A DNA stretch of 64,000 bases from Agarivorans albus (GTDB taxonomy: Bacteria > Pseudomonadota > Gammaproteobacteria > Enterobacterales > Celerinatantimonadaceae), in assembly GCF_019670105.1 (NCBI RefSeq), contig NZ_AP023032.1, forward strand, positions 685,501 to 749,500, written 5' to 3'. Numbering within the stretch: the first letter of the stretch is position 1; each line of letters begins with the position of its first letter. The position numbers and the translations under genes are program-made. Shown here piece by piece: positions 56,683-64,000 of this stretch. Under the pieces are notes generated by a model, which had not been told where the DNA came from, made no database searches, and saw only the letters and a list, made by a program, of their open reading frames with translations.

Positions 56683-57504
56683 TCATTTATAGTTGTTAGG
56701 AATTATCGTCGCGAAAAGCCTAAAAAGATAATAATGAATGCCGCTGGATCTCCAAGCTGCTAGCTCAAAGGTTCGCTGTAAGTTATTACACAGTGCCCAA
56801 GTCCCCCCTGTTTTATATAAATCTTGCCAGTGTTTTTTAAACACCTTTAAGCGCCCGTAAAAAATGTATTGCCAACGACCAGACTCGTTGCCTTGATTTG
56901 CTCTGCGAAACCACACCAGTGGTTTCGCAATAAACTTATATCGATGACCTTTGGCAAGCAGTGTGAGAAACAAATCATAGTCTTCTGCGATAACCTGAGA
57001 ATCGAAGCCCTTAGCCTCGATAAAGTCTTTTCGTTTAACTAGCCAACTCGAAGGAACAATATGCGAGTCTACCAGGCTATCACTCATACTAAGATAAAGT
57101 GGTTTAGCGTCGCAGGTTTCGCTGGCTTCACCTTCTTCAGAAAAGATATTGGTGGCGCAGTGACAACCAGAGAGTTCCGGCTCGCTCTCCATAATTTGCT
57201 GTTGAAGTGCAAGTTTGTGTTTATCCCAATAATCATCGGCATCTAGAAATGCAATGAACTCACCTTTGGCAGCCTTAACTCCATTGTTTCGTGCTTCAGC
57301 TATTCCGAGATTACTGGGGTGATCAACAATAGTCGCCACCGAGCTAAATTGCTCTAGGTATTGTCGGGCTTCCTTGCTTGAACCATCATTCACAATGATT
57401 AGTTCTAGCGCTGGCTGAGTTTGTTCGATTACAGAGCTCACAGTTTTAGAAATAAACTGCTGATTATTAAAATATGGGATCACCACCGAGGTTTTGGCTT
57501 CCAT
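56683..57504 (-). CDS. Family 2 glycosyltransferase
   Basis: 273 residues, GT-A fold. The N-terminal TSVVIPYFNNQQFISKTVSSVIEQT and LELIIVNDGSS form the nucleotide-sugar site, GEFIAFLDADDYW carries the DxD metal motif, and IAEDYDLFLTLLAKGHRY the catalytic ED motif. The C-terminal ~60 residues are basic and aromatic (WRSSGIHYYLFRLFATIIP), perhaps membrane-associated. It is a single gene with no other polysaccharide genes nearby, so acceptor and sugar are unknown; an LPS core or capsule role is only a guess. Confidence 0.88.
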   Translation of the reverse strand: MEAKTSVVIPYFNNQQFISKTVSSVIEQTQPALELIIVNDGSSKEARQYLEQFSSVATIVDHPSNLGIAEARNNGVKAAKGEFIAFLDADDYWDKHKLALQQQIMESEPELSGCHCATNIFSEEGEASETCDAKPLYLSMSDSLVDSHIVPSSWLVKRKDFIEAKGFDSQVIAEDYDLFLTLLAKGHRYKFIAKPLVWFRRANQGNESGRWQYIFYGRLKVFKKHWQDLYKTGGTWALCNNLQRTFELAAWRSSGIHYYLFRLFATIIPNNYK

Positions 57505-57699
57505 TCTTTCATCCTTGAAAGTTTCATCACCTTAATCAGGTTTTATACAGTTGTGCTAGTTATTACAAATGCCAGACTACCAGTTAAAGTTAGTTGAGCA
57601 AGTGACTTAAGATAAGTTTATCGATGATGCCGGCGTAGAGTTTGAACTAGCACTCTCAACAGACCTTGCCTATTGCATGGTTAAATACAAGGAAGTGAA

Positions 57700-58290
57700 A
57701 TGAAGAAATTAATCGCTGCAGCTTTTCTTTTCTCTCTTTTTGAAGGCGCTGTTTATGCTGCTGCAGAGATAAACCATGATGAAATGTTTGTGCTCAATTT
57801 TGAAGGCCCTGATTATTTGCGAACCATTCGTTATACCGAGCCATTTCGCGACGGCGATGAATGGAATATGGGCTCAGTGGTACATGATAAAACCGTTTAC
57901 CACAATGGCTGGATAACAGTATTTAATGGCGAACTTGAGTTGCGAAAACAAGCACATGGTAGGGTGTTTGTTTACCCAAATGCTGAGCAGTTGGCGGCTG
58001 AAAACTGGACTATATCACTGATTATTCAGCCTGATTTAAGCGGTTCGTTTATTGATAGAAGTGGAGCAGAGGTGTATGAGTTTGTTGGTGAGTTTGCAAG
58101 GCTCCCCGAGCCCCAAAAAGATAGCTCTATCAATGGCTATTCTAATTGGCAGCTGGCTTTTAGTATCGTGCCAAAACGTGGCGTGTACTCAGTTAATGGA
58201 GAGCAGCGTTATGAAGGCAAACTTGTAGGCCGTGCAAGCTGGTTAGCCGAGTGGGTTAAAGCTGGCGAATTTCAATTTTTACTCGAATAA
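57700..58290 (+). CDS. Secreted protein of unknown function
   Basis: 196 residues, not recognised. A signal peptide is clear (MKKLIAAAFLFSLFEGAVYA, cleaved near residue 20), with no lipobox Cys and no later membrane helix, so it is probably periplasmic or exported. The mature part is rich in aromatic and acidic residues (NFEGPDYLRTIRY, NGWITVFNGELELR, GYSNWQLAFSIV) and looks all-beta, like a small jelly-roll or lipocalin-like domain; this is an impression only. It has no cysteines. AAGGAAGTG precedes the ATG. It stands alone between a divergent glycosyltransferase gene and dusA. Confidence 0.75.
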   Translation: MKKLIAAAFLFSLFEGAVYAAAEINHDEMFVLNFEGPDYLRTIRYTEPFRDGDEWNMGSVVHDKTVYHNGWITVFNGELELRKQAHGRVFVYPNAEQLAAENWTISLIIQPDLSGSFIDRSGAEVYEFVGEFARLPEPQKDSSINGYSNWQLAFSIVPKRGVYSVNGEQRYEGKLVGRASWLAEWVKAGEFQFLLE

Positions 58291-58333
58291 GTAAAGCTTA
58301 GTTAAGGCAAAGTATTCTCTGACAAGATTGGGC

Positions 58334-58388
58334 AATACCTACTCAGCCGTAGTATAATTGCTGGCTGAGTTAAGTTAACTCAGGTATT
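58334..58388. promoter_or_regulatory. Nested inverted repeats around a -10 box upstream of dusA (operator or leader switch)
   Basis: ACTCAGCC (58341-58348) pairs with GGCTGAGT (58363-58370); the flanking AATACCT (58334-58340) pairs with AGGTATT (58382-58388). The right arm also belongs to a separate 19-base perfect palindrome, CTGAGTTAA-G-TTAACTCAG (58365-58383). TATAAT (58353-58358) sits in the first loop, placing the palindrome at the expected transcription start. A repressor operator fits best; an alternative-hairpin leader is possible. Confidence 0.6.
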
Positions 58389-58478
58389 TAGATGCACTTG
58401 ATAGCGGCTAGCTAAAACAAGCTTGGCTTACGAACGTAGTGCTTTGATCTTTTAGCTTTTTATTATTATGTTGAGCCC

Positions 58479-59471
58479 ATGACCCAAGTTTCACCTTACC
58501 AACCTCATCGCTTTTCTGTTGCGCCTATGCTCGATTGGACTGACCGTCACTGTCGTTACTTCCACCGTTTGATGAGCAAAAATACTCTGCTTTACACTGA
58601 AATGGTAACAACAGGTGCGATTTTACATGGCAAAGGGGATTACTTAGGCTTCTCTGAGCAAGAGCATCCACTAGCTTTACAACTGGGCGGCTCAAATCCG
58701 CAGGAATTAGCCGAATGTGCAAAACGCGCTGAAGATTTGGGATATGACGAAGTAAACCTGAATGTTGGTTGTCCATCAGATCGCGTGCAAAATGGCCGTT
58801 TTGGCGCTTGTTTAATGGCCGAGCCTGAGCTGGTGGCGGAATGTGTTAGTAAAATGCAGCAACAAGTTAAGATTCCAGTGACGGTAAAAACACGGATTGG
58901 TATCGATGAGCAAGATAGTTATCAGTTTCTAAAAGACTTTATTGAGCCGGTGGCTGAAGCTGGTTGCGAAACCTTTATTATTCATGCGCGTAAAGCTTGG
59001 TTGTCTGGTCTTAGTCCAAAGCAGAATCGAGATATTCCTCCGTTAGATTACCCAAGAGCTTACCAAGTAAAAGCTGATTACCCGCAGCTAACCATAAGCG
59101 TAAATGGCGGAATTGCTAGCTTGGAACAAGTGCAAGAACACTTAAAGCATCTTGATGGCGTTATGCTAGGCCGCGAGGTTTATCAAAACCCTTACCTATT
59201 AGCGGATGTGGATCAACAGATCTTTGACGATCCGCAGCCAGCATTAAGCCGCCATCAAGTGGCTGAGTTAATGCTGCCATATATTGAAAACCATTTGGCA
59301 CAAGGCGGCCGTTTACAGCATATTAGCCGCCACATGCTGGGGTTGTTCCAAGGTTGTGTGGGAGCGCGTGCTTGGCGTAGGCATTTAAGCGAGAATGCGC
59401 ATAAGAAAGGTGCTGGCATTGAAGTGATGCAAGCCGCAATGGACTTAGTTCCAGAGCATCAAGAAGCCTAG
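58479..59471 (+). CDS. dusA: tRNA-dihydrouridine(20/20a) synthase DusA
   Basis: FMN enzyme reducing U20/U20a in the tRNA D-loop. It has 330 residues (E. coli DusA about 330). Diagnostic are [34 protein letters not shown], the catalytic Cys in [43 protein letters not shown] and [25 protein letters not shown], which separate DusA from DusB and DusC. dusA is a frequent integration site for phages and islands; here its 5' end and flanks look uninterrupted. A palindromic promoter region precedes it. Confidence 0.97.
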   Translation: MTQVSPYQPHRFSVAPMLDWTDRHCRYFHRLMSKNTLLYTEMVTTGAILHGKGDYLGFSEQEHPLALQLGGSNPQELAECAKRAEDLGYDEVNLNVGCPSDRVQNGRFGACLMAEPELVAECVSKMQQQVKIPVTVKTRIGIDEQDSYQFLKDFIEPVAEAGCETFIIHARKAWLSGLSPKQNRDIPPLDYPRAYQVKADYPQLTISVNGGIASLEQVQEHLKHLDGVMLGREVYQNPYLLADVDQQIFDDPQPALSRHQVAELMLPYIENHLAQGGRLQHISRHMLGLFQGCVGARAWRRHLSENAHKKGAGIEVMQAAMDLVPEHQEA

Positions 59472-59495
59472 TTAGCTTGCTTACTTGTTTAATTG

Positions 59496-59522
59496 AGGCC
59501 GCTTTATGCGGCCTTATTATTA
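59496..59522 (+). terminator. dusA terminator
   Basis: AGGCCGC / GCGGCCT stem with a five-base loop, followed by TTATTATTAT. The T-run is interrupted. Confidence 0.65.
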
Positions 59523-59585
59523 TCTGGCACAGCCCTTGCTATCACTACCTGCGAAGAGTCAGCTTTTTGTCAGGAGTGCAAAACA

Positions 59586-60224
59586 ATGGAATTTTTAGGA
59601 CGTTTAATCGCCCGCTGGGGCATATTAGACATTTTTATGGCGTGGGTGCTTACCGCCAGTGGCATGTTACTGGTTATTCCCAAGCAGTGGTTACCTGAAG
59701 CAGGCTTAAACGCGCAACTGAGTATGGTGTTAACTATTAGTTGTGTAACGGGCTTGGCTTATTTTCTTAGCCGCGGGTTGTTGTTGATTATGACCAGTAT
59801 TACGGGAGCCGTTCAGCATCGTCGAGAATTACAACGACTCGCTTCGATGATCTCGTGTTTGGATCATTCTGAGCGTGCTATTTTACGCGAGTTTATTATT
59901 ACTCGTCGCAGCGTATTAAGTCTGCCGTTAAAAGAGCCTGCCGTAGCAAACTTAATGGAAAATGGTGTGTTAAAGCCAATGAATGATCAACATGTTCACG
60001 AGCAGCGAAGCAATGTGGACATGATGATAAATTTAGCGGCGCGGCCATTATTGAGTTACAAAGCTTTAGGCTTACCGGTTGGTAAGTTAAACGAAGAGCA
60101 AATTGAACATTTGAAATCAATTCGCCCTCGCTTTTTACAGCCAGATTACAAAGCAAATCGTACTCACTCTGGGAAACTATTTAGGATCCGTGCCGGTGAT
60201 ACCGAAAGCCAAACGGCAGCGTAG
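59586..60224 (+). CDS. Membrane protein resembling superinfection exclusion protein B (SieB-like)
   Basis: 212 residues from the ATG at 59586, with CAGGAG ten bases upstream; an in-frame ATG at 59493 lies in the dusA terminator and is not used. Two hydrophobic helices (about 12-31 and 44-68) are followed by a soluble part. The soluble part has the pattern LDHSERAILREFI...LSLPLKEPAVANLMENGVLKP, which I associate with SieB-like domains (helix, short hydrophobic strand, then a 'gene ends here' linker). The C-terminal ~60 residues are basic. SieB in lambdoid phages blocks superinfection; chromosomal relatives are uncharacterised. The assignment is tentative. Confidence 0.5.
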   Translation: MEFLGRLIARWGILDIFMAWVLTASGMLLVIPKQWLPEAGLNAQLSMVLTISCVTGLAYFLSRGLLLIMTSITGAVQHRRELQRLASMISCLDHSERAILREFIITRRSVLSLPLKEPAVANLMENGVLKPMNDQHVHEQRSNVDMMINLAARPLLSYKALGLPVGKLNEEQIEHLKSIRPRFLQPDYKANRTHSGKLFRIRAGDTESQTAA

Positions 60225-60225
60225 T

Positions 60226-60681
60226 TTAACTAGTACGCTGTTTTAGATAACCCGCGTAATCGGGGACATCTACCGAAAACTCCTGATTAAAGTGACGGCT
60301 GGCCAAGATAAATTCAGCCGTCGCTTGGTTGGTAGCCATTGGTATATTCCATACCGCAGCCAAACGCAGTAGCGCTTTTACATCAGGGTCATGCGGAACC
60401 GCGTCTAGTGGATCCCAGAAGAAGATCATTAAGTCTATTTTACCTTCCGCAATCATTGCGCCTAATTGTTGGTCACCACCCATTGGACCGCTTAACAAGG
60501 CCTCTACTTCAAACCCTTGCTGTGACAACAGTGTGCCGGTGGTGCCTGTTCCAAATAGTTGATGTTTAATTAAATCTTCGCGATGATTTTTCGCCCAGTT
60601 AATTAACGCCGTTTTTTTATGGTCGTGGGCTACCAATGCAATACGTTTGCGAACGTTCATGGTGCGGGTGGTTGTATCCAT
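60226..60681 (-). CDS. mgsA: Methylglyoxal synthase
   Basis: Converts dihydroxyacetone phosphate to methylglyoxal, a phosphate-starvation and sugar-overflow bypass of lower glycolysis. It has 151 residues (E. coli 152). Near-identical blocks include [77 protein letters not shown], containing the catalytic Asp residues and phosphate-binding Thr/Ser. It converges on the SieB-like gene, with one base between stops, and is divergent from the SRAP gene. Confidence 0.97.
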   Translation of the reverse strand: MDTTTRTMNVRKRIALVAHDHKKTALINWAKNHREDLIKHQLFGTGTTGTLLSQQGFEVEALLSGPMGGDQQLGAMIAEGKIDLMIFFWDPLDAVPHDPDVKALLRLAAVWNIPMATNQATAEFILASRHFNQEFSVDVPDYAGYLKQRTS

Positions 60682-60794
60682 GTTACCTCTTAAATACGAT
60701 TAGTTTGAAAGCGTTTACTACAGATTATGTTACTGTTTGTATTTACTATTAGCTAGCAACAGCCAGCAGATAATCAAGGTGGGATAACAAAAAC

Positions 60795-61361
60795 GTGTGC
60801 GGTAGCGTAATGATTGGCGGTGAATATGAAATACGACAAGCCGTAGGTGTGGATTCGTTATTTCTAGATTTTGGCGAAACCAAACAGTATCGCCCTAGCG
60901 AGTCGTTGCCAGCTTTGATTATTGAGCAGGAAACCCTGCGTTGTAAGCCTTTTATCTGGGGAATAAAGCACCCTCAACATCCCCAACTTGTTATTAATGC
61001 TCGAGTAGAAAGCGCTGCTAATAAAGCTATGTTTCAAAACGCCTGGAAAACCCAGCGTTGTTTACTGCCAGTAAAAGCGTGGCATGAATGGCGTAATCAA
61101 GAACGTTTTGAGTTTAGTTTGGAGCATCAAAATGTATTATTGCTGGGCGGTTTGTATTTGCAGGCTCCTGAGGGAAAACAGCACTTAGTTGTTCTTACTC
61201 AAGCTGCAGCGAGCGCTTTACAGCAATATCATCATCGCATGCCTTTGTTGTTTGAACTTGAGCAAGGCTTGCGCTGGTTGGCCGGGGATCCTTGTAAATA
61301 TAAGGCGGAGCAGTTTCATTATCATGTGTCGAGCAATAGCCCACAGATTAGCTTGTTTTAG
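60795..61361 (+). CDS. SRAP-domain abasic-site DNA-protein crosslink protein (YedK/HMCES family)
   Basis: 188 residues, shorter than E. coli YedK (222). Start GTG at 60795 puts the catalytic Cys at position 2 after Met removal (M-CGSV). Other active-site residues are present: Asn in INARVES, Glu in AWHEW, and His in HHRMPLLF. HMCES/YedK covalently trap abasic sites in single-stranded DNA. It lacks one loop between the Cys and Asn segments compared with longer homologues. The GGCT-like gene lies 42 bases downstream. Confidence 0.9.
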   Translation: MCGSVMIGGEYEIRQAVGVDSLFLDFGETKQYRPSESLPALIIEQETLRCKPFIWGIKHPQHPQLVINARVESAANKAMFQNAWKTQRCLLPVKAWHEWRNQERFEFSLEHQNVLLLGGLYLQAPEGKQHLVVLTQAAASALQQYHHRMPLLFELEQGLRWLAGDPCKYKAEQFHYHVSSNSPQISLF

Positions 61362-61403
61362 TTGCAAGTATATTTTGTCGCATCAAGTTTCTAGGAGTGA
61401 TTG

Positions 61404-61997
61404 ATGATTTACATTTTTGGTTATGGCAGTTTAATTGATGCAGATTGCAGACAGTGTACCTTTCCTGGTGAACATGCGTATGCTGCGCGGTTACATGGCT
61501 ACCAACGTTATTGGAGTGGTTTGAAAAGCGCTGATGACCGTTCCGCTGTTGTAATTACCCCCGATAATAATGCTAGTGTGAATGGGGTGCTGATTCCTTT
61601 TGATGAAAGCTTCTTGCCTGAACTGGATAAACGCGAAGAAGATTACGATAGAGTATTACTCGATGTTTCACAGCTTGATCTCTTAGATACGCTGCCAAAG
61701 CCAGCGGTTAAAATATATACCTATGTGGCTAAAGAGTATTGGCATCCACAGAGCAATAGCCCTATTTTACAGTCTTATTTAGATGTGTGTTTGCGAGGGT
61801 GTTTGGCGGTAAATGAGCAATACGCGCGTGAGTTTTTGCTTTCGACCAATTATTGGGTAAGCCACTGGTTAGATGACCGTCATCAACCTATTTACCCAAG
61901 GGCCATTAATATGGATGCTCTAGCCTTAGAGCAAATTGATTCGATACTAAATGATATGGCGCATTTGGCTGATTACAACCCGGTCGCTCATAGCTAA
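61404..61997 (+). CDS. Gamma-glutamylcyclotransferase-like protein
   Basis: 197 residues from the ATG at 61404 with AGGAG upstream; the preceding in-frame TTG at 61401 is ignored. The GGCT fold signature YIFGYGSLI is at the N-terminus, the hydrophobic GVLIPFDESFLPELDKREEDYDRV segment supplies the expected catalytic Glu (KREEDY), and YWVSHWLDD is near the end. Family members act on gamma-glutamyl amines or glutathione-derived peptides; substrate not predictable here. It is probably co-transcribed with the SRAP gene and ends at a strong terminator. Confidence 0.85.
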   Translation: MIYIFGYGSLIDADCRQCTFPGEHAYAARLHGYQRYWSGLKSADDRSAVVITPDNNASVNGVLIPFDESFLPELDKREEDYDRVLLDVSQLDLLDTLPKPAVKIYTYVAKEYWHPQSNSPILQSYLDVCLRGCLAVNEQYAREFLLSTNYWVSHWLDDRHQPIYPRAINMDALALEQIDSILNDMAHLADYNPVAHS

Positions 61998-62010
61998 GAA
62001 TTTGGGCATA

Positions 62011-62037
62011 AAAAAAGGCGCCTAAGGCGCCTTTTTT
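62011..62037. terminator. Bidirectional terminator between the GGCT-like gene and pykF
   Basis: AAAAAAGGCGCC / GGCGCCTTTTTT with loop TAA, perfect 12 bp. Confidence 0.93.
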
Positions 62038-62055
62038 AGCTTCTATAAACGTAGT

Positions 62056-63468
62056 TTACAGTACGTGTACAGAAGAAGTGTTAGTAGTACCAGAAGGTAC
62101 TAAGGCACCAGATACCATCACTACGATGTCGCCTTTGTTTGCAAGGCCTGATTCCATCGCTAAATCTTTACCAAGCGCGTAGAAAGAGTCAGTGCTTTCA
62201 ATGCTTTCAACAACGTGAGGAATAACACCTTTAGTTAAGCAAAGTTGAGCAGCAGTTTTAGTGTTAGTAGTAATTGCTAAGATGTTAGCTTGTGGGAAGT
62301 ATTTACGAACAGATTTCGCAGACTTACCACCTTCAGTAGCAACAACAATAAGAGGAGCACTTAGCTTCTCAGAAGTTTCTACAGCACCTTTACATACCGC
62401 TTCAGTGATGCGTAGTTTACCGCTATCACGTGCTGGATCTAAGTTAGAAGGCATTACTGCGTCAGTACGACCACAAATAGTTGCCATAATAGATACAGCT
62501 TCTACAGGGTATTTACCTTTAGCAGACTCACCAGAAAGCATTACTGCATCGGTACCGTCTAGGATTGCGTTAGCAACGTCGCCCGCTTCTGCACGAGTTG
62601 GACGTGGGTTTTTGATCATTGAATCAAGCATTTGAGTTGCAGTGATAACCAACTTACGTGCACGGTTACACTTCTCAATCATCATCTTCTGAGCGAAGAT
62701 TACTTCTTCAACTGGGATTTCAACACCTAAGTCACCACGAGCAACCATGATGCCGTCAGAAACTTCTAGAATTTCGTCGAAGTTATCTACACCTTCTTGG
62801 TTTTCGATTTTAGAGATGATTTGGATCTTCTCGCCGCCATTCTCTTTAAGAAGTTGACGAATTTCTAGTACGTCTTCTTTCTTACGAATGAATGATGCTG
62901 CGATGAAATCAACACCTTGCTCACAACCAAAGATTAAGTCGCCTTTATCTTTAGCAGAAAGAGCAGGAAGTTGAACGATAACGCCAGGAAGGTTAACACC
63001 TTTGTTTTCGCCTAAGTCACCGTTGTTAAGAACAGTACACTTAACTTCGTCATCAGATACTGCGATAACTTCCATTTCAATTAGGCCGTCATCTACTAGG
63101 ATGATGTTGCCTACTTTCAAGTCAGCAGCAAAACCAGGGTAAGTTACCGCTACGCGAGTTGCATCGCCGATTACAGTTTGGTCTGTAGTGAAAGTGAACT
63201 CTTGACCAGCAACTAGGCTAACGTCTTCGCCGCCAGCTAGTTTAATAGTGCGGATTTCTGGACCTTTGGTATCCAATAAAACAGCAGCAGATTTGCCAGT
63301 GTTCTTAACAACTTCACGTAGGTTGTTGATGCGAGTGCCGTGCTCAGCAAAGTCGCCGTGAGAGAAGTTAAGGCGCATTACGTTCATGCCTGACTCAACT
63401 AACTTAGTTAGCATTTCTACCGATTCAGTTTTTGGACCAATGGTACAAACTATTTTGGTTTTCTTCAT
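62056..63468 (-). CDS. pykF: Pyruvate kinase I (PykF type)
   Basis: Final glycolytic step, phosphoenolpyruvate to pyruvate with ATP formation. It has 470 residues, identical in length to E. coli Pyk[27 protein letters not shown], the active-site [73 protein letters not shown], and the C-terminal allosteric domain ending [12 protein letters not shown] match type I (fructose-1,6-bisphosphate-activated). Its product feeds the AceEF/Lpd complex encoded in this window. Confidence 0.97.
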   Translation of the reverse strand: MKKTKIVCTIGPKTESVEMLTKLVESGMNVMRLNFSHGDFAEHGTRINNLREVVKNTGKSAAVLLDTKGPEIRTIKLAGGEDVSLVAGQEFTFTTDQTVIGDATRVAVTYPGFAADLKVGNIILVDDGLIEMEVIAVSDDEVKCTVLNNGDLGENKGVNLPGVIVQLPALSAKDKGDLIFGCEQGVDFIAASFIRKKEDVLEIRQLLKENGGEKIQIISKIENQEGVDNFDEILEVSDGIMVARGDLGVEIPVEEVIFAQKMMIEKCNRARKLVITATQMLDSMIKNPRPTRAEAGDVANAILDGTDAVMLSGESAKGKYPVEAVSIMATICGRTDAVMPSNLDPARDSGKLRITEAVCKGAVETSEKLSAPLIVVATEGGKSAKSVRKYFPQANILAITTNTKTAAQLCLTKGVIPHVVESIESTDSFYALGKDLAMESGLANKGDIVVMVSGALVPSGTTNTSSVHVL

Positions 63469-63673
63469 TGAAGTGACTCTCCGTTAAGGATGCTAGTAAA
63501 AAATCTGCGCACATTATACAAGATTGATCACAAAAGGATATGTAGAAAAATAACTACAAATCCGAATGTCGATCAAAATAATGTCGATTTATAATTCACA
63601 AATGTGGCTTGTTAATTGTGCAATTTTGTAAAAGCTCGCTGTTTTGCTCATTATTTGAGCATCTAGCAAGTAT

Positions 63674-63702
63674 AAAAAAACCTCGCCAAACTGCGAGGTT
63701 TT
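63674..63702 (-). terminator. arcA terminator
   Basis: AAAACCTCGC / GCGAGGTTTT stem with a six-base loop. Read on the minus strand after arcA it is followed by a T-run (the A-run at 63674-63680). Confidence 0.85.
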
Positions 63703-63718
63703 GATGCGATTTTATCGC

Positions 63719-64000
63719 TTATTCAATTTCACCACAGAAACGATAACCTTCACCGTGGATGGTGGCGATAATTTCTGGTGTTTCCGGGATCGACTCAAAG
63801 TGTTTTCTGATGCGGCGAATTGTCACATCAACTGTACGATCGTGTGGTTTAAGCTCGCGACCAGTCATTTTCTTTAATAAGTCTGCGCGGGTTTGAATTT
63901 GTCCCGGGTTCTCAACAAAGTGCAGCATAGCGCGAAACTCACTACGTGGCAGTTTGTAAGTCTCTTGGTTTGGACTAACTAATGAGCGACTATTAATGTC
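63719..64000 (-). CDS. arcA: Aerobic respiration control response regulator ArcA, 5' part outside the window
   Basis: 93 C-terminal residues of the ~238-residue regulator; the frame is open to the window edge. It covers the OmpR-type winged helix: [51 protein letters not shown]... ending [16 protein letters not shown], nearly identical to E. coli ArcA. The receiver domain lies beyond the edge. ArcA represses TCA and respiratory genes under low oxygen; aceEF, lpdA, acnB and mdh in this window are expected targets, though I did not confirm sites. Confidence 0.96.
   Translation of the reverse strand, partial: DINSRSLVSPNQETYKLPRSEFRAMLHFVENPGQIQTRADLLKKMTGRELKPHDRTVDVTIRRIRKHFESIPETPEIIATIHGEGYRFCGEIE

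Noticed and set aside
57600-57680. tRNA-like sequence before the secreted-protein gene
   Set aside because: The short repeats do not form a cloverleaf and there is no TTC-arm consensus or CCA end.
58479-58600. Phage or island integration at the dusA 5' end
   Set aside because: No integrase, no repeated dusA fragment and intact flanking genes.

Overview
The window is a stretch of conserved core chromosome from a marine gammaproteobacterium. Gene order and content point to Alteromonadales/Vibrionales relatives, and Agarivorans or a close neighbour is my best guess. The support is a Vibrio-type dcw end (murC-ddlB-ftsQAZ-lpxC), the pilABCD-coaE-zapD-yacG cluster, motX (sodium-driven polar flagellum) beside rnr, ArcA, AcnB with YacL, and PdhR/AceEF/Lpd. 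Base composition looks mid-40s percent G+C by eye; I did not compute it. I saw no rRNA, tRNA, CRISPR array, prophage or complete insertion sequence.

Layout: 1-10.6 kb holds cell-wall and division genes (murC 3' part, ddlB, ftsQ, ftsA, ftsZ, lpxC), then dciA (helicase loader, opposite strand), an M23 envelope peptidase in the usual secM position, secA and mutT. 11.0-18.1 kb is a minus-strand block running pilA-pilB-pilC-pilD-coaE-zapD-yacG, with nadC just upstream. 18.3-32.1 kb runs ampD-ampE, pdhR-aceE-aceF-lpdA, a patatin/beta-barrel protein and acnB, so the pyruvate-to-TCA entry is together. 32.3-33.5 kb has an unusual regulator (winged helix first, degenerate receiver-like domain second) and yacL. 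33.8-39.5 kb has glnK-amtB under an apparent NtrC/sigma-54 promoter and an FbpABC-type ferric iron importer. 39.5-42.0 kb has argR, a divergent arginine-binding-protein gene and mdh.

42.4-48.2 kb: motX, rnr, rlmB and the rpsF-priB-rpsR-rplI operon. 48.3-52.3 kb: a YnjBCD-type ABC importer and a small cytochrome c. 52.4-54.9 kb: dnaB and alr, followed at the alr stop codon by a roughly 260-bp element with terminal inverted repeats (MITE-like). 55.3-64 kb: an OxyR-type-promoter peroxiredoxin, cheX, a GT2 glycosyltransferase, a secreted protein of unknown function, dusA with a striking palindromic promoter region, a SieB-like membrane protein, mgsA, a SRAP-domain protein, a gamma-glutamylcyclotransferase-like protein, pykF and the 3' part of arcA.

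The strongest non-coding signals are the NtrC palindrome plus -24/-12 promoter before glnK, the PdhR operators (with an FNR-like site) before pdhR, the tandem OxyR motif before the peroxiredoxin, an ARG box between argR and the ArtI-like gene, nested inverted repeats before dusA, a structured rpsF leader, and the MITE-like element. I found no clear undescribed multi-gene system. The best leads for novelty are the MITE-like element, the inverted-architecture regulator, the dusA operator/leader and the SieB-like protein.
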